Shown here: in pieces, positions 1-5,392 of the stretch
How positions within the stretch are numbered: the stretch's first letter is position 1
How the letters are laid out: every line of letters starts with the position of its first letter
Origin: an uncultured Granulosicoccaceae bacterium
Lineage (GTDB): Bacteria > Pseudomonadota > Gammaproteobacteria > CALCKW01
Length of the DNA: 11,280 bases
Direction of reading: 5' to 3'
Assembly: GCA_937941555.1 (NCBI GenBank)
Contig: CALDHJ010000237.1
Span: 1-11,280, forward strand
Notes under the pieces: model-generated
The model's database searches: none
What the model saw: only the letters and a program-made list of their open reading frames with translations
Told to the model about the DNA's origin: nothing
Position numbers and translations under genes: made by a program

Positions 1-713
1 CCTATCGCCGCGCCGAGTTGCGGCGGTTTTGCGACCTGGCCATAGCGCATGTCCGGTACCCGGACATCTCGACTGTAGGTCTCTGCACCCGTCACGATGC
101 GCTCGAGGTTCGCCCCGGGCGCAGGCTTGCCGACGACAGACAGCTCGGCCGCCGGCCGCGCGCTGAGCAACTCCAGCGGGCCATCGATCGGTTCGGCCAG
201 GACCGTCGCTTCCTTGGCGTCAACCAGTTGCGCGAAAGCGAGGCGCTCGCCCGAGGGTGACACCCACTCACCCTCCTCGAGCGACCAATCGGCCGGGGCG
301 CCGCCGGCGCGTGCAACCGCGCGCGACCTCAGAACCTCGCGCAAACGGGCCGCTGCACGGGCAGTCACCGTGCGGTAGTTCTCCATGCTCTGGCTGCCAA
401 CCGTCATCTGACACGGCGCCTGAATGGCTGTGGATTGGTGGTGGCAGTCTATCTCTGCAACCCCGACACCCAGCTCTTCCGCGACAATGTGTGCAAGCCC
501 GGTGCTGATGCCCTGCCCGAGTTCGGCGCGCGGTACCCAGAAGCGGATTCGGCCATCCGGCTGCAGCTGCACCCAGGTGACACTGTCGGCGTCGTCGGAG
601 GTGCCGAATGTGGGCAACGGGGGAATCAGACTGCAGCCGGTGGTTGCCAACACCGTGACACCGCCGGCCAACCAGCCGGTGCGGGCGAGAAAGGCGCGTC
701 GTGACAAGGCCAT
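1..713 (-). CDS. Molybdopterin-binding large subunit of a periplasmic IorB/aldehyde oxidoreductase-type hydroxylase (partial)
   Basis: N-terminal 237 residues of a molybdenum hydroxylase large subunit (xanthine dehydrogenase superfamily), which oxidises an aldehyde or N-heterocycle at a Mo-pterin centre and passes electrons to the [2Fe-2S] subunit. The ATG at 711-713 opens MALSRRAFLARTGWLAGG, a twin-arginine (Tat) signal with SRRAFLA at residues 4-10 and a hydrophobic stretch ending near TTGCS, so export to the periplasm is expected; the cysteine there is a poor lipobox. Family-like segments follow: RAELGQGISTGLAHIVAEEL (about residues 63-82), VGSQSMENYRTVTARAAARL (about 105-124), and VTGAETYSRDVRVPDMRYGQ near 207-226, where the a/b hammerhead domain normally begins. 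The start lies 1 bp after the stop of the small subunit, implying translational coupling. Members are usually around 700 residues, so roughly two thirds of the gene, including the Moco-contacting and catalytic residues, lies beyond the left edge. The substrate cannot be told. Confidence 0.88.
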   Translation of the reverse strand, partial: MALSRRAFLARTGWLAGGVTVLATTGCSLIPPLPTFGTSDDADSVTWVQLQPDGRIRFWVPRAELGQGISTGLAHIVAEELGVGVAEIDCHHQSTAIQAPCQMTVGSQSMENYRTVTARAAARLREVLRSRAVARAGGAPADWSLEEGEWVSPSGERLAFAQLVDAKEATVLAEPIDGPLELLSARPAAELSVVGKPAPGANLERIVTGAETYSRDVRVPDMRYGQVAKPPQLGAAI

Positions 714-714
714 G

Positions 715-1182
715 TCAGTTCGCCTCCCGAGACAGTTCGGCGGCGCGGGCAATGCCGCGGCGGATGCGCTCGTAGGTGCCGCAACGGCAAAGGTTTCCGG
801 CCATCGCGCGCTTTACGGTCGCGTCGTCGGGATCGCTCCGCTCGGCCAGCAGCGCCGCGGCGGACATGATCTGCCCGGCTTGGCAATAGCCGCACTGCGG
901 CACCGATTCGTCGAGCCAGGCCCGCTGGACCGGGTGCAGACCCTGGCCACCGGCCAAGCCTTCGATCGTCGTGATCGACTTGCCAACTGCCGCCGACACC
1001 GGCAACACACAGGAGAATGTCGCCACGCCGTCGAGGTGGACGGTACACGCCCCGCACAGCCCCTTGCCACAGCCGAATTTCGTGCCCGTCAGGCCAAGCC
1101 CGTCACGCAGCACGGACACCAGCGGAGCGTCTTCCCAGCCGGCAGGTACGTCCAGGTCGGTTGCATTGATGCGCAGCTTCAT
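715..1182 (-). CDS. [2Fe-2S] small subunit of the molybdenum hydroxylase (IorA-like)
   Basis: 155-residue iron-sulfur subunit that shuttles electrons from the Mo centre of its partner. Residues 1-75 form the plant-type ferredoxin fold with cluster ligands Cys38, Cys43, Cys46 ([13 protein letters not shown]) and Cys58. Residues 76-155 form the helical [2Fe-2S]-binding domain with Cys97, Cys100 ([11 protein letters not shown]) and Cys132, Cys134 (NLCRCGTY). All eight cluster cysteines are present and the length is normal for the family (about 150-160). The ATG is well placed: GGGGA at 1189-1193 lies 6 nt upstream. No signal peptide is visible; such subunits are normally carried across the membrane folded with the Tat-tagged large subunit, an inference from the family. 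There is no FAD (CoxM-type) subunit before the left edge, consistent with the two-subunit IorAB architecture in which a cytochrome c is often the electron acceptor. Confidence 0.95.
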   Translation of the reverse strand: MKLRINATDLDVPAGWEDAPLVSVLRDGLGLTGTKFGCGKGLCGACTVHLDGVATFSCVLPVSAAVGKSITTIEGLAGGQGLHPVQRAWLDESVPQCGYCQAGQIMSAAALLAERSDPDDATVKRAMAGNLCRCGTYERIRRGIARAAELSREAN

Positions 1183-1188
1183 AGTCTG

Positions 1189-1193
1189 TCCCC
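1189..1193 (-). promoter_or_regulatory. Ribosome binding site of the [2Fe-2S] subunit gene
   Basis: GGGGA on the minus strand with a 6-nt spacer to the ATG at 1182. It supports that start and is one of the clearest Shine-Dalgarno sites in the window. Confidence 0.6.
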
Positions 1194-1243
1194 ACTAGCT
1201 TATGGAATCAGTCTGGCACAGCCCATGTGAAGACAGCGTCAAC

Positions 1244-1277
1244 GCCGGACCAGCCGCACACCCGATGCACGTCCGGC
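1244..1277 (-). repeat. 7-bp perfect inverted repeat in the gap between hydrolase and hydroxylase genes
   Basis: GCCGGAC at 1244-1250 and its exact reverse complement GTCCGGC at 1271-1277 flank a 20-nt spacer, 17 nt past the stop of the upstream hydrolase gene (minus strand). No T-run follows, so it is not a canonical intrinsic terminator. It could be a weak hairpin that reduces read-through into the hydroxylase genes, or an operator half-site pair. It could also be chance in GC-rich DNA. Confidence 0.25.
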
Positions 1278-1293
1278 CCGGCGGTTGGCGAAG

Positions 1294-2220
1294 TTACACG
1301 CTCAGATTGGTATCAAAAAACGCAAGCGTGCGTTCCCAGGCGAGATCGGCCGCGGCTTCATTGAAGCGCTTGGTGGAGTTGTTGTGAAATCCGTGCCCGG
1401 TGCCGGGATAGAGGTGCCGTTCGTACTCGACGCCGTTGGCCTTGAGGGCCGCTTCAAAATCCGGCCACTGCGCGTTGATGCGGTCATCGTTTTCAGCCGC
1501 TTGAATCATCAGCGGCGCCGTGATGTTGGCCACGCTATCGGCCGGCGGCGCACTGCCGTAGAAAGGGACGCCTGCGTGGAAATCCGACCCCATTTTGGTC
1601 GCGAGAAAATTCACCACGCCACCGCCAAAACAAAATCCTACCGCGCCCAACTTGCCGTTAGAGAGGCTGTGCGATTGCACGAATTTCGCGCCGTTGAGCA
1701 TGTCGATCATGATTTTGGTGCGGTCGAGTCCCTTTTGCAGCGAGCGGCCGTCGTCGTCGTTGCCTGGGTAACCGCCAACTGGGTAGAGCGCATCGGGTGC
1801 GAGCGCGAGGAAACCCGCGACCGCGAGCCGGCGTGCGACATCTTCTATATAGGGGTTGAGACCACGGTTCTCGTGCACCACCAGCACCGCCGGGTGCGGA
1901 CCTGCCATCTCGGGCACCGCGAGGTAGCCGCGCATCTCGCCACCGTTGCCGCCGGGCGAGTCGTATGTCACGTATTGCGCTTTCATGCGCTCATCGGTGA
2001 AGGAAATCGTCTGGGCCTCGGCGTAGCGCGGGAACAGCGCTTGCGCCATGGTCAACCCCGATACGCCCGCCACCGTGATGGCGCCTGCGCGCTTGAGGAA
2101 CTCCCGTCGGCTGATGAATCCGTGGCAGTACTGGTCGTAGAGGTCGTACACACGCTGGTCGATCTCGAGGTCTTCGATATCCACGTCGTGTTTGGGCGAA
2201 TGATCCAGAACGGCTGTCAT
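1294..2220 (-). CDS. Tat-exported dienelactone hydrolase family protein (YghX-like)
   Basis: 308-residue alpha/beta hydrolase of the dienelactone hydrolase family, closest in layout to E. coli YghX. An N-terminal tail of about 36 residues precedes a Tat signal (SRREFLKR, residues 37-44; hydrophobic stretch 46-62; AEA-Q at 67-70 as likely cleavage site), so the mature enzyme should be periplasmic. The catalytic set is intact: Cys197 in GFCFGG (nucleophile), Asp245 in ENDDRIN, His276 in GHGFHN. The Cys-Asp and Asp-His spacings, 48 and 31 residues, match the C123-D171-H202 triad of Pseudomonas dienelactone hydrolase. Glu117 in VVHENRG fits the family's accessory glutamate. GGAG at 2228-2231 lies 7 nt before the ATG. 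It is 111 bp upstream of, and co-oriented with, the molybdenum hydroxylase pair, so co-expression is possible but not shown. The natural ester or lactone substrate is unknown for this subgroup. Confidence 0.93.
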   Translation of the reverse strand: MTAVLDHSPKHDVDIEDLEIDQRVYDLYDQYCHGFISRREFLKRAGAITVAGVSGLTMAQALFPRYAEAQTISFTDERMKAQYVTYDSPGGNGGEMRGYLAVPEMAGPHPAVLVVHENRGLNPYIEDVARRLAVAGFLALAPDALYPVGGYPGNDDDGRSLQKGLDRTKIMIDMLNGAKFVQSHSLSNGKLGAVGFCFGGGVVNFLATKMGSDFHAGVPFYGSAPPADSVANITAPLMIQAAENDDRINAQWPDFEAALKANGVEYERHLYPGTGHGFHNNSTKRFNEAAADLAWERTLAFFDTNLSV

Positions 2221-2400
2221 GGTGGCTCTCCGTAGTCACAAAAAAAGGGATACGCCGCAGGCGCGAACGCCCACGCACAGTGACTGCGACCGCCGCGATG
2301 AGGCAAGGTTGCATCGACTGAACCGCGTGCCGGCCGATCTGGATTTCACGCCCCGAATCGCCTAGCGTGTGTCTGTCCCTCAGAGCAACTGGGCAAGCCC
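2221..2400. other. Divergent intergenic region, 180 bp
   Basis: This gap lies between the outward-facing starts of the hydrolase gene (minus) and the cysteine-tail gene (plus) and must hold both promoters unless either gene is read through from elsewhere. An A-run at 2240-2246 is its only low-GC stretch. I could not place a convincing -35/-10 pair, operator palindrome or riboswitch. Confidence 0.4.
2228..2231 (-). promoter_or_regulatory. Ribosome binding site of the dienelactone hydrolase-like gene
   Basis: GGAG on the minus strand, 7 nt upstream of the ATG at 2220. It supports the long N-terminal tail in front of the Tat motif as genuinely translated. Confidence 0.5.
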
Positions 2401-2907
2401 ATGGCGAAGACCACTTTCGACGATGTGCGCGACGCGCTCGCCGACGCCCCCGAGGCAACGGTCGCCTTTACCCTGCCGACCGGACCGATACCCAGCGGGT
2501 TCCACCTCACGGAGTTCAAGCGCGTACAAGCGGACAGCGTCGATTGCGGCGGAGCGCGACACCAGTGGCACGAAGCGGTGATCGAGTTGCTCGGTGACCG
2601 CCACGGCGCGCCGATCAGCGCCAGCAAACTGCTCGACATCGCAACCCGCATCGAGTCGCATCTGCCCGGTTTCGCGGCCTTGCCGCTCTACCTCGAATAC
2701 GCGCCACTCGAGGGCACGGTGCAGCGCCTTGCCGTAAGTGGTCTGCTGCGGCAACAGAACCGGTGGATCTTCACGCTCGCGGAGACAAAGGGTGAATGCA
2801 AGGCCAACACTCGGGCGTTGGAGACGGGCACAACAACGTGTTGCGGGACACCGCAAGACGCTAGGGGCGGCTGTTGCGGTTCGCCACCGTCGCAAGCCTG
2901 TTGTTGA
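2401..2907 (+). CDS. DUF6428-like protein with a C-terminal tail of cysteine pairs
   Basis: 168-residue small cytosolic protein, no signal peptide or membrane segment. The body (residues 1-135) resembles the DUF6428 family as I remember it: a PTGPIPSGFHLTEFKRV segment, a DCGG motif with Cys49, a LLDIATRIE helix, and a late segment ending KGECKA with Cys133. In other bacteria DUF6428 genes are often reported near arsenic-resistance genes, but none is visible here. After residue 140 the protein adds a flexible Gly/Thr/Ser-rich tail with three cysteine pairs: Cys147-148, Cys158-159 and the terminal Cys167-168. Paired cysteines suggest soft-metal or arsenite binding, an inference only. The ATG at 2401 lacks a strong Shine-Dalgarno (GGGC about 6 nt upstream). 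The last 47 bp, encoding the second and third pairs, overlap the end of the opposing membrane-protein gene. Family assignment is from memory of motifs. Confidence 0.75.
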   Translation: MAKTTFDDVRDALADAPEATVAFTLPTGPIPSGFHLTEFKRVQADSVDCGGARHQWHEAVIELLGDRHGAPISASKLLDIATRIESHLPGFAALPLYLEYAPLEGTVQRLAVSGLLRQQNRWIFTLAETKGECKANTRALETGTTTCCGTPQDARGGCCGSPPSQACC

Positions 2908-3310
2908 AGCGGCTCGACCGCCAGACCAACAGTGCCCACATGACTCCGCCGGTTGCGACCGCAAGCGGCCAGGGCCAGTCGGCGGATTCGTAGGCGCGCG
3001 CATGGCACTCCGGGTAGGTCGACAAACTGAAAACACCGGCCGATAGCCAGGCGCCAATGCCCCACCAGATCGCCGCCACCCACGCCTTTGCACGCGGCGC
3101 CATGGCGTGCGCCCAACCGACCACTGTCACCGCCGTGATCACGGCGACACCCGGCTCGGGCCAACACAGGGTTCGAGAGATGGCGATATCGAGGGCCAGC
3201 GGCACTGCCACCAACACGCAGGCGGTGCCGAGCGTGCACGGCCACCAGACCCGCACGCCACGCCAGTCAATCACCGGTCGCGCCAGAGAAAAACGCGCAG
3301 AGTTCGGCAT
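2861..3310 (-). CDS. Small four-helix membrane protein of unknown function
   Basis: 149 residues from the ATG at 3310, with four hydrophobic segments (about residues 24-45, 54-71, 75-97, 113-131) separated by short charged loops, so an inner-membrane protein. I do not recognise the family. Cysteines at 25, 31, 49 and 102 and several tryptophans stand out. Start choice is uncertain: ATG 3310 overlaps the upstream lyase gene by 44 nt, while GTG 3274 overlaps it by 8 nt and still keeps all four helices; neither has a clear Shine-Dalgarno. The overlap implies translation coupled to the lyase, as last gene of the five-gene cluster. Its 3' end overlaps the convergent DUF6428-like gene by 47 bp. The consistent membrane topology across the frame argues it is real, but no homology was recognised. 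Confidence 0.6.
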   Translation of the reverse strand: MPNSARFSLARPVIDWRGVRVWWPCTLGTACVLVAVPLALDIAISRTLCWPEPGVAVITAVTVVGWAHAMAPRAKAWVAAIWWGIGAWLSAGVFSLSTYPECHARAYESADWPWPLAVATGGVMWALLVWRSSRFNNRLATVANRNSRP

Positions 3311-4103
3311 CCGGAATCTGGTCGGCGGCAAAGGAGAAGGTGCCGTGATCGAGCATCTCGCGCGCGGCGCGGCGAACCAGCCCCAGCGACGCACGGGCAA
3401 GCGAGCCGCCGATGCTGATACGCGCGACACCCAGCGCCTTCAAGGAAGCCACGTTCAACGCCTCGCTGTTCAAGCCGATCAACACACTCACCGGCACATC
3501 CACCGCCGCCAACAGGCTCTTGAGCTCTGCAAGCTCGCGAATACCCGGCACGAACACGCAATCGGCACCCGCCTCGGCATAGGCGTTGACGCGCGCAATC
3601 GCCTGGCCAAGCCCATCGGGTTGTCCGGTCAGCACACATTCTGATCGCGCCGTCAGCACGAATCCAACCTGATCGGCCACAGCGGCCTTAGCTGCGCGCA
3701 CACGGTCTGCGGCCAGGGCAAGTGCGTAGTGCGGGTTGTCCGCATCCCCGGTGTAGTCCTCGATGCTCGCTCCGGCGACGCCGGTTGCGGCGATTCGCAA
3801 CAGGTTGTCGTATACCTGCGTCGGGTCGTGGGCGTAGCCGTTCTCCGAATCCATACTGACCGGCACCGACACCGCTTCAACGATGCGTTGTGTCGCCTCC
3901 AGTGCTTCCTCGAAGCCAAGTGCGCCCTCGTAGTCCGGCAGGGCCCGACTGTATGCAACCCCGGCACTTGTGGTGCCGATCGCGACGATGCCGGCCGCCT
4001 CGAGCACCGCGGCGCTGCCCGCGTCCCAGGCGTTCGCCATGACGAAGGTCGAGCGCGCATCGTGCATTGCGGCAAAGTCGGTGGTTGTCGGCATCGGGTT
4101 CAT
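3267..4103 (-). CDS. Isocitrate lyase/PEP mutase superfamily lyase
   Basis: 278-residue TIM-barrel enzyme of the phosphoenolpyruvate mutase/isocitrate lyase superfamily, whose members cleave or rearrange C-C or P-C bonds next to an alpha-keto or carboxylate group with Mg2+. Family landmarks in order: NAWDAGSA (24-31), GTTSAGVAYS (43-52), metal-site loop MDSENGYAHDP (84-94; Asp85 and Glu87), GASIEDY (111-117; Glu115, Asp116), TARSEC (151-156; Arg153) and GADCVFVPG (179-187). The KxCGH signature of true isocitrate lyase is absent, so that activity is unlikely; oxaloacetate decarboxylase, 2-methylisocitrate-lyase-like or an unassigned lyase activity remain possible. Its ATG (4101-4103) overlaps the acetyltransferase stop as ATGA. 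AGGAG at 4106-4110 is only 2 nt from this ATG, so an in-frame ATG at 4094 (11-nt spacing) may also serve. It is the fourth gene of the minus-strand cluster. Substrate unknown. Confidence 0.9.
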   Translation of the reverse strand: MNPMPTTTDFAAMHDARSTFVMANAWDAGSAAVLEAAGIVAIGTTSAGVAYSRALPDYEGALGFEEALEATQRIVEAVSVPVSMDSENGYAHDPTQVYDNLLRIAATGVAGASIEDYTGDADNPHYALALAADRVRAAKAAVADQVGFVLTARSECVLTGQPDGLGQAIARVNAYAEAGADCVFVPGIRELAELKSLLAAVDVPVSVLIGLNSEALNVASLKALGVARISIGGSLARASLGLVRRAAREMLDHGTFSFAADQIPDAELCAFFSGATGD

Positions 4104-4573
4104 GTCTCCTGCTCCACCGCGCCCCGGCGCAGCACCATCGGCTGGTAGGTCACCCCCGAGCGGGTCTCCATCTCACCAACGCGTTCGAAACCGAAGCGCT
4201 CGTAGACCGGCACTGCCACGCGTGACGAGCGCACCGTCAGGTCGCCCGTCGCGCAGCCCTGCAACGCAAACTGCCACAGCGCGCGGCCGGTGCCCTGCCC
4301 TTGCTGATCGGGTGCCACAAAGAGGTGATAGAGGTGGCGCTGTTCAAACACGGCCACGGTGCCAAAAACCTGCCCGGCGCGGATCGCGACGCCGCAACGG
4401 TACGCGTCGGATTCAATGCGCTCAAGGCACCCGGCCGGACTCAGGCTCTCGGCCACCGCTGGCGGCACGGTCGCGGCCGGGTCGTCGAAGAACACCGGCG
4501 TCAACGCCAGTATCAGTGCGCTGATGGCCGATTCATCACCCTGCGCCGCCAGGCGTACCTGCAAATCGCTCAC
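4100..4573 (-). CDS. GNAT family N-acetyltransferase
   Basis: 157-residue GCN5-related acetyltransferase that would transfer acetyl from acetyl-CoA to an amine. Motif A is clear: HLYHLFVAPDQQGQGTGRAL (residues 80-99), with QGQGTG as the pyrophosphate-binding loop; motif B-like VPVYERFGFERVGE (121-134) follows. Nearly the whole protein is the GNAT domain. The reading frame stays open further upstream, but that stretch is antisense-free overlap with the dehydrogenase gene. The natural start is GTG at 4571-4573, which overlaps the dehydrogenase stop by 4 nt (GTGA) and gives a normal-length domain beginning SDLQVRLA. The stop overlaps the next ATG by 4 nt. The acceptor is unknown; within a cluster headed by an amine oxidase, acetylation of an amine substrate or intermediate is a reasonable guess, though GNAT genes are common in unrelated operons. 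Confidence 0.88.
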   Translation of the reverse strand: MSDLQVRLAAQGDESAISALILALTPVFFDDPAATVPPAVAESLSPAGCLERIESDAYRCGVAIRAGQVFGTVAVFEQRHLYHLFVAPDQQGQGTGRALWQFALQGCATGDLTVRSSRVAVPVYERFGFERVGEMETRSGVTYQPMVLRRGAVEQET

Positions 4574-5334
4574 GACTCCGCTTCGGCGCGCAGCGCCGGC
4601 AAACCGACGCCGGTGGTGTCGAAGCCGCCATCGACCGAGATGGTCTGCCCGGTCACGTAACTCGCCTTGTCCGAACACAGGAAGGCAATCATGTTCGCGA
4701 TCTCGTCTTCGCTGCCGTAGCGGTTGAGCGGGATGGCGTCGTGATAGGCGGCGATGATTTCCGGCGAGTGCACCGCCATGGCGAGCTTGGTGCGCACCGG
4801 GCCTGGGCACACGCAATTGGCGCGTACACCGAATTCGCCAAGCTCCGCCGCCTGCTGTTTGGTCAGTTGGATCACGCCGGCTTTGGACGTACCGTAGGCG
4901 ACGCGCAAGGTGCTCGCGCGCAAGCCCGAGATGGACGCAATGTTCACGATCGCGCCCCGCCGGCGTTTGAGCGCGGGGATGGCCGCTTGCGAACACAGAA
5001 ACACCCCGTCGAGGTTGGTCGCCATGACCCGCCGCCAGCGCGCAAAGTCGGTCTCTTCCAGCGGCCCGAAGTCGGCGACACCGGCGTTGTTCACCAAGGC
5101 GTCAAGGGAGCCCCCATCCCCTGCGACCTCGTCGACCATCGAGGCCACCTGGTCGGGTTCCGAGACATCGCACACCACACCGAACGCGTTGTTCAGCGAT
5201 GCCGTCTCGGCCTGCAGGGTCTCGGCGTCACGATCGACCATGGCGACCTGCCAGCCCTCGGCGAGCAGCTGCTTGGTGGTGGCGAGGCCGATGCCGCGCG
5301 CGGCCCCGGTGACAATTGCGGTGCGATCCGACAT
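4570..5334 (-). CDS. Short-chain dehydrogenase/reductase (classical SDR)
   Basis: 254-residue NAD(P)-dependent oxidoreductase with a complete classical SDR fingerprint: cofactor loop TGAARGIG (residues 9-16), acidic Asp34 at the end of beta-2 (VDRD), which usually favours NAD(H) over NADP(H), Asp56 near the adenine site, NNAG (82-85), Asn107, Ser134 in NIASISG, Tyr147 and Lys151 in YGTSK, and CPGPVRT (176-182). The VTGQTISVDGG stretch near the C-terminus is typical of FabG-like SDRs. The start at 5334 gives MSDRTAIVTG; the frame extends upstream but that part has no SDR similarity. A Shine-Dalgarno is weak (GGA about 8 nt upstream). It lies 58 bp after the flavin oxidase and overlaps the acetyltransferase start by 4 nt. 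It presumably oxidises an alcohol or reduces a carbonyl compound made by the cluster; the substrate is unknown. Confidence 0.93.
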   Translation of the reverse strand: MSDRTAIVTGAARGIGLATTKQLLAEGWQVAMVDRDAETLQAETASLNNAFGVVCDVSEPDQVASMVDEVAGDGGSLDALVNNAGVADFGPLEETDFARWRRVMATNLDGVFLCSQAAIPALKRRRGAIVNIASISGLRASTLRVAYGTSKAGVIQLTKQQAAELGEFGVRANCVCPGPVRTKLAMAVHSPEIIAAYHDAIPLNRYGSEDEIANMIAFLCSDKASYVTGQTISVDGGFDTTGVGLPALRAEAES

Positions 5335-5392
5335 GGCGGTATCCAGGCGACTGGCTGTGTGGTTTGAGCTGTCTACGGTACCGGCTGCACCC

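Noticed and set aside
424..1230. A 268-codon open frame on the plus strand
   Set aside because: It lies opposite both molybdenum hydroxylase genes and has no recognisable motif; the minus strand carries all eight cluster cysteines.
1214..1242. Promoter with TTGACG as -35 before the [2Fe-2S] subunit gene
   Set aside because: The base run at the correct spacing (GTGCCA) does not resemble a -10 element.
1285..2235. A 316-codon open frame on the plus strand
   Set aside because: It is the antisense shadow of the dienelactone hydrolase gene, whose Tat signal and catalytic triad are on the minus strand; the plus-strand translation shows no domain.
2380..3093. A 237-codon open frame on the minus strand
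   Set aside because: Antisense to the DUF6428-like gene, rich in Arg and Ser with no domain; GC-rich DNA produces such frames readily.
4574..4996. 5' extension of the acetyltransferase frame
   Set aside because: The extension reads an out-of-frame copy of the dehydrogenase gene; the GTGA overlap start gives a normal GNAT length.
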